A stretch of DNA of 64,000 bases. Source: Streptococcus sp. F0442. GTDB lineage: Bacteria; Bacillota; Bacilli; Lactobacillales; Streptococcaceae. Of the stretch, positions 1 through 7,197 are shown piece after piece. Position 1 is the first letter of the stretch. Every line of letters starts with the position of its first letter. The stretch spans positions 1 through 64,000 of the forward strand of contig NZ_KB373314.1 in NCBI RefSeq assembly GCF_000314795.2, given 5' to 3'. The notes beneath the pieces were generated by a model, which ran no database searches, had not been told where the DNA came from, and worked only from the letters and a program-made list of their open reading frames with translations. The translations under genes were made by a program, and so were the position numbers.

Positions 1-215
1 CATGTTGAGGCGGTAAGTTTGCTAGTCAAGGAGTAAAACGACGAAGATTAGCATTTACTTCCGCCCATGCGATAGCTGTCCGTGATTGACAAGTGCTAGC
101 ACGCAGACAGAACGGAGATAGCGAACCGCTGAGTGTGTCGCTCTGCTCGTAAAAGCTTAGAAACCTTTGAACGAAAGGGATAATGAAAGCCTTGATTGCA
201 AGGCTTTTTGCTTTA
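1..215 (+). repeat. Intergenic repeat, copy A (left of MEGA)
   Basis: This stretch resembles 5500-5722 over most of its length. Shared blocks include CCGCCCATGCGATAG (from 61), GCGAACCGC...GAGTGTGT (from 121), CTCTGCTCGTAAAAGC, and a closing terminator-like hairpin AAAGCCTTGATTGCAAGGCTTTTT at 186-209. I see no open reading frame. The two copies lie on either side of the macrolide-resistance element. Function is unknown. Confidence 0.7.
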
Positions 216-301
216 TGGTGGGTAAGTATCAGAGTGAGAAAATTTTTGGAATGAGTAGAAGTGATAGCTAGAAATTATCAGTTTCTATTTCCATTTACCC
301 T

Positions 302-358
302 GTGGGTACGTGTTTGTTTCCATTGACAAGGAGTTTGTGGGAATAGAAATGTACCCAC
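302..358. other. Inverted repeat of unknown role
   Basis: GTGGGTAC (302-309) and GTACCCAC (351-358) are perfect complements separated by 41 nt. They could form a hairpin in RNA, or a protein site. The rest of 216-478 shows no gene or other recognisable signal. Confidence 0.3.
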
Positions 359-478
359 CTTGTTTGAATCAAGTGAAGTGTAGTTGAAGGAAATCTGTTG
401 AAAGCAATACTTCATTTTACCGAATAAGTAATAATTTAGGCAACTTCAAATCGATTAAAAAAAACTATTTTAAAGGTT

Positions 479-509
479 AAGAGTAGACAAAAATTGTCCA
501 CTCTTTTTT
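479..509 (+). terminator. Intrinsic terminator
   Basis: AAGAGTAGACAA pairs with TTGTCCACTCTT with one mismatch, followed by a run of six T. It sits just upstream of the recombinase-like remnant. Confidence 0.7.
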
Positions 510-550
510 GCAAACTCAATTTATCAATAAATGAAATGAGGGAATGTAAA

Positions 551-721
551 ATGAAATATTTTGAGGTTGAGTTAGAAAATCCTGATGAATTTTTAAAACT
601 ACAAACAGAAGATTTTGTGAAAGCTAATCGCTTGCTACTAAGGAAGATAATCCAGAGCGTTACAGTCTATGAAGAAAACTTCGTCATATCCTTTAAATCT
701 GGCATCGAATTGGAAGTATGA
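551..721 (+). pseudogene. Remnant resembling the C-terminus of a serine recombinase
   Basis: This 56-codon frame starts MKYFEVELENPDEF and ends in KSGIELEV. The tail (LLRKIIQSVTVY...FVISFKSGIELEV) looks like the extreme C-terminus of large serine recombinases carried by streptococcal conjugative elements. The catalytic and DNA-binding domains are absent, so if the assignment is right it is a non-functional leftover. GAGGGAATG upstream could act as a weak ribosome site. A small unrelated protein remains possible. Confidence 0.45.
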
Positions 722-743
722 GTCTCATTCCATAACTTTTATA

Positions 744-772
744 TTGAACATATCATCTTGTTGTGTTATACT
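744..772 (+). promoter_or_regulatory. mef(E) promoter
   Basis: A -35 box TTGAAC (744-749) and a -10 box TATACT (767-772) are separated by 17 bp. They lie directly upstream of the macrolide-sensing leader peptide of mef(E). Confidence 0.75.
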
Positions 773-812
773 GTAAATTGATATAAACAAAGATGTAGGA
801 GGAACCGAAACT

Positions 813-839
813 ATGACAGCCTCAATGCGTTTAAGATAA
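813..839 (+). CDS. mefL: Mef leader peptide MTASMRLR
   Basis: This eight-codon frame reads MTASMRLR and follows a strong AGGAGG (797-802). It is the known leader peptide of the inducible mef(E)-msr(D) operon: a ribosome stalled on it by a macrolide remodels the downstream RNA so that transcription passes the attenuator. It is too short for routine gene callers. Confidence 0.9.
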   Translation: MTASMRLR

Positions 840-848
840 GCTGGCAAT

Positions 849-1045
849 AAAAAAAGCAGAATCTATACCCGATGATAGGCTTTTTTGTTGTGCTTATTTA
901 TACGATATTGAGCATTCATTAGTTACGGTGAGGATATTGGTTATTTAACTATACCTTTATTTAACTATGTCTTTAATATGAATGTTTCCAAATTGTATGT
1001 ATGCAGACCAAAAGCCACATTGTGGGGTTTGGCCTGCATTTTTTA
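849..1045 (+). promoter_or_regulatory. mef(E) transcription attenuator
   Basis: Two hairpins followed by T-runs lie between the leader peptide and mef(E). The first is AAAAAAGC...GGCTTTTTT around 849-886. The second, stronger one has ATGCAGACCAAA (1001-1012) facing TTTGGCCTGCAT (1028-1039) with a trailing T-run. The second is a canonical terminator and is expected to stop transcription when no macrolide stalls the leader ribosome. Confidence 0.8.
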
Positions 1046-1106
1046 TTGCCTAGAATGCTATTCAAAATAGAAATTCAAGCAAAATAATATGCAGGAGATA
1101 ATATAA

Positions 1107-2324
1107 ATGGAAAAATACAACAATTGGAAACGAAAATTTTATGCAATATGGGCAGGGCAAGCAGTATCATTAATCACTAGTGCCATCCTGCAAATGGCGA
1201 TTATTTTTTACCTTACAGAAAAAACAGGATCTGCGATGGTCTTGTCTATGGCTTCATTAGTAGGTTTTTTACCCTATGCGATTTTGGGACCTGCCATTGG
1301 TGTGCTAGTGGATCGTCATGATAGGAAGAAGATAATGATTGGTGCCGATTTAATTATCGCAGCAGCTGGTGCAGTGCTTGCTATTGTTGCATTCTGTATG
1401 GAGCTACCTGTCTGGATGATTATGATAGTATTGTTTATCCGTAGCATTGGAACAGCTTTTCATACCCCAGCACTCAATGCGGTTACACCACTTTTAGTAC
1501 CAGAAGAACAGCTAACGAAATGCGCAGGCTATAGTCAGTCTTTGCAGTCTATAAGCTATATTGTTAGTCCGGCAGTTGCAGCACTCTTATACTCCGTTTG
1601 GGATTTAAATGCTATTATTGCCATCGACGTATTGGGTGCTGTGATTGCATCTATTACGGTAGCAATTGTACGTATACCTAAGCTGGGTAATCAAGTGCAA
1701 AGTTTAGAACCAAATTTCATAAGGGAGATGAAAGAAGGAGTTGTGGTTCTGAGACAAAACAAAGGATTGTTTGCCTTATTACTCTTAGGAACACTATATA
1801 CTTTTGTTTATATGCCAATCAATGCACTATTTCCTTTAATAAGCATGGAACACTTTAATGGAACGCCTGTGCATATTTCTATTACGGAAATTTCCTTTGC
1901 ATTTGGGATGCTAGCAGGAGGCTTATTATTAGGAAGATTAGGGGGCTTCGAAAAGCATGTATTACTAATAACAAGTTCATTTTTTATAATGGGGACCAGT
2001 TTAGCCGTTTCGGGAATACTTCCTCCAAATGGATTTGTAATATTCGTAGTTTGCTGTGCAATAATGGGGCTTTCGGTGCCATTTTATAGCGGTGTGCAAA
2101 CAGCTCTTTTTCAGGAGAAAATTAAGCCTGAATATTTAGGACGTGTATTTTCTTTGATCGGAAGTATCATGTCACTTGCTATGCCAATTGGGTTAATTCT
2201 TTCTGGATTCTTTGCTGATAAAATCGGTGTAAATCATTGGTTTTTACTATCAGGTATTTTAATTATTGGCATTGCTATAGTTTGCCAAATGATAACTGAG
2301 GTTAGAAAATTAGATTTAAAATAA
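1107..2324 (+). CDS. mef(E): Macrolide efflux MFS transporter Mef(E)
   Basis: A 405-residue, 12-helix major facilitator protein that exports 14- and 15-membered macrolides across the membrane using the proton gradient. The MFS signature loop GVLVDRHDRKK lies at about residues 65-75, between helices 2 and 3. Sequence details such as the opening MEKYNNWKRKFYAIWAG agree with the Mef(E) rather than the Mef(A) allele as I remember them. It starts 14 nt after AGGAGAT. The gene lies behind a leader peptide and attenuator and 119 bp before msr(D), with which it is co-transcribed and functionally synergistic. Confidence 0.97.
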   Translation: MEKYNNWKRKFYAIWAGQAVSLITSAILQMAIIFYLTEKTGSAMVLSMASLVGFLPYAILGPAIGVLVDRHDRKKIMIGADLIIAAAGAVLAIVAFCMELPVWMIMIVLFIRSIGTAFHTPALNAVTPLLVPEEQLTKCAGYSQSLQSISYIVSPAVAALLYSVWDLNAIIAIDVLGAVIASITVAIVRIPKLGNQVQSLEPNFIREMKEGVVVLRQNKGLFALLLLGTLYTFVYMPINALFPLISMEHFNGTPVHISITEISFAFGMLAGGLLLGRLGGFEKHVLLITSSFFIMGTSLAVSGILPPNGFVIFVVCCAIMGLSVPFYSGVQTALFQEKIKPEYLGRVFSLIGSIMSLAMPIGLILSGFFADKIGVNHWFLLSGILIIGIAIVCQMITEVRKLDLK

Positions 2325-2344
2325 ACAATATTGGAGGAATATTT

Positions 2345-2398
2345 ATGTATCTTATTTTCATGTAACTCTTCCTGCTAAAATCGCAGGGTTTTCCCTGC
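2345..2398 (+). promoter_or_regulatory. msrDL: msr(D) leader peptide MYLIFM and hairpin
   Basis: A six-codon frame MYLIFM (2345-2365) is followed by hairpin GCAGGG-TTTT-CCCTGC (2383-2398). This matches the MsrDL leader, at which erythromycin-stalled ribosomes control msr(D) expression and on which MsrD itself acts as a feedback regulator. A weak GGAGGAA lies upstream at 2333. Confidence 0.85.
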
Positions 2399-2443
2399 AT
2401 ACAAGCAAATGAAAGCATGCGATTATAGACAGGAGGAAATGTT

Positions 2444-3907
2444 ATGGAATTAATAATAAAAGCAAAAGACATTCGTGTGGAATTCAAAGGACGCGATGTT
2501 TTAGATATAAATGAATTAGAAGTATATGATTATGACCGTATTGGTTTAGTAGGAGCAAATGGTGCTGGAAAAAGCACTTTACTCAGGGTACTTTTAGGAG
2601 AATTAACTCCCCCAGGATGTAAAATGAATCGTCTGGGTGAACTTGCCTATATTCCCCAGTTGGACGAAGTAACTCTGCAGGAGGAAAAAGATTTTGCACT
2701 TGTAGGCAAGCTAGGTGTTGAGCAATTAAATATACAGACTATGAGCGGTGGTGAAGAAACAAGGCTTAAAATAGCACAGGCCTTATCGGCACAGGTTCAT
2801 GGTATTTTAGCGGATGAACCTACGAGCCATTTAGACCGTGAAGGAATTGATTTTCTAATAGGACAGCTAAAATATTTTACAGGTGCACTGTTAGTTATTA
2901 GCCATGACCGCTATTTTCTTGATGAAATAGTAGATAAAATATGGGAACTGAAAGATGGCAAAATCACTGAGTATTGGGGAAACTATTCTGATTATCTTCG
3001 TCAGAAAGAGGAAGAACGTAAGAGCCAAGCTGCAGAATACGAACAATTTATTGCGGAACGTGCCCGATTGGAAAGGGCTGCGGAGGAAAAGCGAAAACAG
3101 GCTCGTAAAATAGAACAGAAGGCAAAAGGTTCTTCAAAGAAAAAAAGTACTGAAGACGGAGGGCGTTTAGCTCATCAAAAATCAATAGGAAGTAAGGAAA
3201 AAAAGATGTATAATGCTGCTAAAACCCTAGAGCACAGGATTGCGGCCTTAGGAAAAGTAGAAGCTCCGGAAGGCATTCGCAGAATTCGTTTCAGGCAAAG
3301 TAAAGCATTGGAGCTCCATAATCCATACCCTATAGTCGGTGCAGAAATTAATAAAGTATTTGGGGATAAGGCTCTGTTTGAAAATGCATCTTTTCAAATT
3401 CCGTTAGGAGCAAAAGTGGCGTTAACTGGTGGTAATGGAATCGGAAAAACAACTTTAATCCAAATGATCTTAAACCATGAAGAAGGAATTTCTATTTCGC
3501 CTAAGGCAAAAATAGGTTACTTTGCACAGAATGGTTACAAGTACAACAGTAATCAGAATGTTATGGAGTTTATGCAGAAGGATTGTGACTACAATATATC
3601 AGAAATTCGTTCAGTGCTAGCATCTATGGGGTTCAAACAGAACGATATTGGAAAAAGTTTATCTGTTTTAAGCGGTGGAGAAATTATAAAATTGTTGCTT
3701 GCTAAAATGCTCATGGGTAGATATAACATCCTAATAATGGATGAACCCAGTAACTTCCTTGACATACCAAGTTTAGAGGCTTTGGAAATACTAATGAAGG
3801 AGTACACCGGAACTATCGTGTTTATCACCCACGATAAACGATTACTCGAAAATGTAGCAGATGTAGTTTATGAAATTAGAGATAAGAAAATAAATCTGAA
3901 ACATTAA
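2444..3907 (+). CDS. msr(D): ABC-F ribosomal protection protein Msr(D) (Mel)
   Basis: A 487-residue ABC-F ATPase that dislodges macrolides from the ribosomal exit tunnel. It has two nucleotide-binding domains and no membrane segments. The first has Walker [10 protein letters not shown] at about 37-45, signature SGGEE near 101 and Walker B ILADEP near 121; the second has GGNGIGKTT near 329, LSGGE near 408 and IMDEPSN near 431. Between them is a charged Lys/Glu/Ala-rich linker (about 185-265), the region that reaches the peptidyl-transferase centre. An AGGAGG lies 7 nt before the ATG. Confidence 0.97.
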   Translation: MELIIKAKDIRVEFKGRDVLDINELEVYDYDRIGLVGANGAGKSTLLRVLLGELTPPGCKMNRLGELAYIPQLDEVTLQEEKDFALVGKLGVEQLNIQTMSGGEETRLKIAQALSAQVHGILADEPTSHLDREGIDFLIGQLKYFTGALLVISHDRYFLDEIVDKIWELKDGKITEYWGNYSDYLRQKEEERKSQAAEYEQFIAERARLERAAEEKRKQARKIEQKAKGSSKKKSTEDGGRLAHQKSIGSKEKKMYNAAKTLEHRIAALGKVEAPEGIRRIRFRQSKALELHNPYPIVGAEINKVFGDKALFENASFQIPLGAKVALTGGNGIGKTTLIQMILNHEEGISISPKAKIGYFAQNGYKYNSNQNVMEFMQKDCDYNISEIRSVLASMGFKQNDIGKSLSVLSGGEIIKLLLAKMLMGRYNILIMDEPSNFLDIPSLEALEILMKEYTGTIVFITHDKRLLENVADVVYEIRDKKINLKH

Positions 3908-3995
3908 ATTTAAGGTAGTCGCTGGTCAGTATAGTCTGTTCTGGTTGGCGACTCCATTGTTAAAGAGTATAAAGACTTTAGATTTTATGAATATT

Positions 3996-4032
3996 AAAAA
4001 TAGGAACAGTCAATTGAACTGCTCCTATTTTT
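3996..4032. terminator. Bidirectional terminator between convergent genes
   Basis: AAAAATAGGAACAGT pairs with ACTGCTCCTATTTTT (one mismatch), giving A- and T-tracts on both flanks. It serves msr(D) and the minus-strand SOS cassette. Confidence 0.75.
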
Positions 4033-4324
4033 CTGCTAAATATATTGTAGTTTTCTTATATGTATAATGATAGATTAGCGGATTCTCATCTACGGTACTT
4101 ACTTCAAATATGAAGAAGTGATCGCGGTTATCTCTGGACTTTTCCTTATTGAGGACAAAGTAATTCTTACGTGAAGTCGCCATTGTTTTTAGGATATCAT
4201 CAGTTAGGAAGGTCAATGGAATATTCATGTTAGAGTAGCGGTAGAAGTCACGTTCAAAATCTTGGTAGCTCTCGCTATAATAGTCCATTTGTAGGTGATT
4301 ACGCTGAAACTCAAGCTGATTCAT
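4025..4324 (-). CDS. DUF5960-like protein of the SOS cassette
   Basis: A 99-residue protein beginning MNQLEFQRNHLQMDY. It resembles the small last gene of streptococcal umuC operons found on ICEs and phages; its function is unknown. I chose the ATG at 4324 because GAGGAGGTG stands 6 nt upstream; an ATG eight codons earlier has no such site. The start overlaps the stop of the preceding gene (4311-4313), which suggests translational coupling. Confidence 0.65.
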   Translation of the reverse strand: MNQLEFQRNHLQMDYYSESYQDFERDFYRYSNMNIPLTFLTDDILKTMATSRKNYFVLNKEKSRDNRDHFFIFEVSTVDENPLIYHYTYKKTTIYLAEK

Positions 4325-4679
4325 AGAGCACCTCCTCGACAAGTTCAATACTAATAATGTCTTTTAATTTCAAATTGATGTGACCTGTTGTAGTTTTTAT
4401 CAAAATGAAATCTTTGGTCAGACTTGGTATTGTTCCAGTGTAGGAAACACGCTTGTTTTTTTCAATCACTTGAATGCGTGTGCGTAGCTGCCCGGCGTAT
4501 ACTTGACTGAGGAGTAATAATTTCTTCTCTAGTGATAAGTCAGACATGTACGTTACTTTGTTTGTATCATCAGAGAGTGCTGATGCATGTTCAGATAGGA
4601 AAAAGCCCATCCATTTTTGCATCTTTGTATCCTGGTACTCTCTTGCTGATTGAAATGGTAAATATGAACGGTCAATCAT
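4311..4679 (-). CDS. YolD-like protein
   Basis: A 122-residue YolD-like protein, a family regularly encoded next to Y-family polymerases in Gram-positive SOS operons and thought to assist or regulate them. It opens MIDRSYLPFQSAREY and ends with a small beta-rich segment (VSYTGTIPSLTKDFILI...). AAAGGA lies 9 nt upstream of the start. It is part of a four-gene minus-strand run whose polymerase is now broken, so its present role is doubtful. Confidence 0.75.
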   Translation of the reverse strand: MIDRSYLPFQSAREYQDTKMQKWMGFFLSEHASALSDDTNKVTYMSDLSLEKKLLLLSQVYAGQLRTRIQVIEKNKRVSYTGTIPSLTKDFILIKTTTGHINLKLKDIISIELVEEVLYESA

Positions 4680-4691
4680 ATCAAATCCTTT

Positions 4692-5027
4692 CTATGCAGA
4701 GGCAAGGGTATTTTTATCAAATTGAATCGTAAAACCTTGAATTCCCCCACCTGTGTAACATTCTTTAAAGCGATTGATTACCTCAGTATAGATTATCACA
4801 GATGAGCTTGTTGGCTTAATGCTAAATGTAAATTCCAATGGTAATCGGTTTTCAGATTTAGCATGTACTAGTCGTATCGATATTTCAGTTGTTTTGAGTT
4901 TTCTCTGACGAAGTTTTGAAGTTGCTGTTTCAACGATTCCATGTAAAAATCTTTCAAGCATTTCAATATCATTACATCCTTTGCTACGGATTTCTGAAAA
5001 TTGTACTGTATTTTTTTCTTGTTTCAT
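4692..5027 (-). CDS. Small protein resembling a UmuC little-finger domain
   Basis: This 111-residue protein follows the umuC remnant with an ATGA overlap and has GGAGGG upstream. Its middle (RQRKLKTTEISIRLVHAKSE...INRFKECYTGGGIQGFTIQF) parallels the DNA-gripping little finger of UmuC, where the remnant reads TTVVSIHIGYSRTE...LFRK-YTSGAVRQIGVSYS. No palm or fingers residues are present. It corresponds in position to the third gene of MEGA/Tn5252-type SOS cassettes. Function is unknown; a stand-alone clamp or DNA-binding helper is only a guess. Confidence 0.55.
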   Translation of the reverse strand: MKQEKNTVQFSEIRSKGCNDIEMLERFLHGIVETATSKLRQRKLKTTEISIRLVHAKSENRLPLEFTFSIKPTSSSVIIYTEVINRFKECYTGGGIQGFTIQFDKNTLASA

Positions 5028-5454
5028 TTTAATCCCTCCAATCCACCCGCGGAATGACCACCGATAAGTTTACTGCGTTCAATATTTCTGGAACCTTCAG
5101 TTAGGACGGTTCCTTTTTGTATGGCTAAAAAACCAAACTGTTCTCTGACAACATCAATAGCTGTCTGAAGTCTATTATCTTTTTCAATTTGTTCTACATC
5201 ATCAAAGAGTGATAGTAGAGTATAGCTTTCATCTACGAAGCCACTATAAGATACACCAATTTGTCTCACTGCACCAGAGGTGTATTTTTTCGGAATAATA
5301 CAAGTACATGACTCACCATTGTTTTGGGGAGATTTGCGGGTTCAATTTTATTCTGAGCATTTATAGATTTTTTCATCTCAGTCCTAGAATAGCCAATATG
5401 AATAGAAACGACAGTAGTCAATACTAGGGCTACTGTTCCGTTCCACAGTATCAT
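5024..5454 (-). pseudogene. umuC: Truncated, frameshifted UmuC/UvrX polymerase
   Basis: Two overlapping minus-strand frames together encode only the C-terminal third of a Y-family DNA polymerase. The first (5454-5266) ends LFRKNTPLVQ. The second carries YTSGAVRQIGVSYSGFVDES and ends at the family hallmark ERSKLIGGHSAGGLEGLK. The frames join at a T6 run on the plus strand (5285-5290), as expected for an indel. The catalytic palm (about 300 residues) is missing upstream, so no polymerase activity can remain. Confidence 0.85.
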
Positions 5455-5499
5455 TTAAAAATCATTTTCACACCCTTTCGTCTATTAGTATAGAAGAAA

Positions 5500-5722
5500 G
5501 CTCTCAGCACACGTTGAGGCAGTATCACTGCTTGTAAGAGCTGAGGCATCAGCGTAGTAGAAGGAGATGTTCCGCCCATGCGATAGATGTCGTAGAGTAA
5601 GGAGTTTACGACGAAACGATACGGCAACAGCGAACCGCCGAGTGTGTTGCTCTGCTCGTAAAAGCCTAGAAAGCTTGGTATGAATTAATAATGAAAAGCC
5701 TTGATTGTAAGGCTTTTTTTGT
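5500..5722 (+). repeat. Intergenic repeat, copy B (right of MEGA)
   Basis: Diverged copy of 1-215, sharing CCGCCCATGCGATAG (from 5573), GCGAACCGCCGAGTGTGT (from 5630), CTCTGCTCGTAAAAGC and the terminal hairpin AAAGCCTTGATTGTAAGGCTTTTT (5695-5718). The rest of 5455-5817 shows no gene. Shorter degraded relatives occur at 8985, 9650 and 11425. Confidence 0.7.
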
Positions 5723-5817
5723 GTTTTTGTGATAGAATATAGGTAGTTATAATCGACAGCAACTAAGAAGCAGTAAAAAAATATTATTCATAGAATAATC
5801 AGGATTAGGAAGATAAA

Positions 5818-6570
5818 ATGACAGAAATTGACAAAAAGAATTTAAAAAATTATCTTTATTGTACATTTGGAATTACTTATATAGCTTGGGGGATTCTTGC
5901 CATCTTTACGCAATCTCATATTTTGGGATTAGAAACATTTATAGGGAGAATGTTACATATAGTAGGTGCACTTGGTCCAGCTATTGCAAGTGGCTTTTAT
6001 TTGAAAAGGAATAATATAAAATTTAAACAATTTTTATTTAGTAAGAAAGAAAATAGTAGTATTTATTTCATTATTCATCTGTTAGCAATTTTGATACTAT
6101 TTTCTGTATCTTCCTTAGAATTAAACGGAGTATCCATTTATCTGATGCCATTATTCTTTATACAACTAATTTTTTTTGGTGGTGGACATGAAGAATTAGG
6201 ATGGAGAGGAATATTACAGCCGTTACTTGATAAAAAATATACTTATTGGCAATCTAATTTGATTGTAGGATCAATCTGGGGAATTTGGCATCTGCCTTTA
6301 TGGTTTATAGTTGGAGAAAGTCATCAAGGATTTCCTTTTATTTTATTTTTTATATATACATTATTTTTAAGTTTTGTTTTAGGGCTTCTTTACCGTCAAA
6401 CGAAATCTGTGGGATACTGTATAATATTTCATGCGTTCGCAAATTTGTTAAATCTCTATTTTGTGTTAAAAATTAATGTTATTTTTATTATCATTTTTAT
6501 TGCTTATTTAATTTATACAATATTGGCGAGTAATAGAATTAGTAAGGAAAAGAGTTTGTATCCAAAATAA
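5818..6570 (+). CDS. CPBP-family intramembrane protease
   Basis: A 250-residue integral membrane protein with about eight hydrophobic segments, of the CAAX protease/bacteriocin-processing (Abi) family. Motif 1, EELGWRG, has its two glutamates at residues 125-126 and arginine at 130; motif 2, WHLPLWF, is near 159; and an FHAFANL histidine/asparagine site is near 204. All catalytic metal-site residues are present. Members in streptococci mature peptides or give self-immunity to bacteriocins; no bacteriocin peptide is visible nearby, so substrate is unknown. Start: ATG after AGGAAGAT. Confidence 0.85.
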   Translation: MTEIDKKNLKNYLYCTFGITYIAWGILAIFTQSHILGLETFIGRMLHIVGALGPAIASGFYLKRNNIKFKQFLFSKKENSSIYFIIHLLAILILFSVSSLELNGVSIYLMPLFFIQLIFFGGGHEELGWRGILQPLLDKKYTYWQSNLIVGSIWGIWHLPLWFIVGESHQGFPFILFFIYTLFLSFVLGLLYRQTKSVGYCIIFHAFANLLNLYFVLKINVIFIIIFIAYLIYTILASNRISKEKSLYPK

Positions 6571-6658
6571 CTGGATATACTCTAGAAAATGAAGATGATT
6601 TTGTTCAAGGGAATAAAGTAGAAATAACGAACATTTAGATGAAAGGTTTAGAGTAAAC

Positions 6659-7150
6659 ATGAGTCTCTTATTTGAAGAATTTAAAACTATTTGTTTCCAT
6701 TTAAATCGAGTCGGAATTACACCGACACTGATGGGGTCTTTGGGATTGGAGTTTAGAACGAAAGAAAATTGGGGGCCGTCTGACATTGACGTTCATGTGC
6801 CTGGTGACCCTAGAGGTTGGGAAGCACCTGATCATCTCAGAATTTATGACTGGGACAAGATAATGAAAGTGATGAAAGACTTAGGCTACGTCTTAATAGA
6901 TATTCATGAGCATGAATTCAAAAAGGATCGAGTGAGTGTTGAATTTGGAAGTATCGATTCCTTACCTGATTTTGCAGGAGTTTCGGAATCGAATATAGAG
7001 CTTATTCACATTGATGGCATCACTTTTCGTCTTCCAAGTCTGGAGCAGTATCTAAGTATTTACAAAGCTTCTTCTCAAGACTCCTATCGAAATGAACACA
7101 ATAACAATAAGGATTTTAAAAAGATTGAGTGGATGGAAAGACATTTGTAA
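6659..7150 (+). CDS. Nucleotidyltransferase-fold protein
   Basis: A 163-residue soluble protein. The N-terminal part shows the nucleotidyltransferase signature GS followed by DxD (GSLGLEF...SDIDVHV, about residues 22-41), and a second acidic site is plausible in VSVEFGS. This is the metal/NTP site of the MNT/aminoglycoside adenylyltransferase superfamily. Substrate is unknown; resemblance to resistance enzymes or toxin-neutralising MntA-like proteins is only fold-level. It sits alone between a protease and a DUF262 gene. Confidence 0.6.
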   Translation: MSLLFEEFKTICFHLNRVGITPTLMGSLGLEFRTKENWGPSDIDVHVPGDPRGWEAPDHLRIYDWDKIMKVMKDLGYVLIDIHEHEFKKDRVSVEFGSIDSLPDFAGVSESNIELIHIDGITFRLPSLEQYLSIYKASSQDSYRNEHNNNKDFKKIEWMERHL

Positions 7151-7197
7151 ATTATCATATGAAAAGTAGAAATAATAAGTAATGACTGAGGTATATT

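Larger units (their letters stand above)
216..5490. mobile_element. MEGA-type macrolide efflux element (approximate ends)
   Basis: Gene content and order match the published macrolide efflux genetic assembly: mef(E), msr(D)/mel, then oppositely oriented genes related to the Tn5252 SOS/umuC operon. I see no transposase; a 56-residue recombinase-like remnant lies at 551-721. Ends cannot be fixed from one sequence. The homologous repeats at 1-215 and 5500-5722 mark outer limits and lie about 5.51 kb apart, close to the 5.4-5.5 kb reported for MEGA. Msr(D) together with Mef(E) confers macrolide resistance. Confidence 0.85.

Noticed and set aside
5500-5722. Repeat copies A/B as tRNA, tmRNA or CRISPR-like units
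   Set aside because: No tRNA fold, no CCA end and no regular short repeat/spacer pattern; only a terminator-like hairpin at the right edge.
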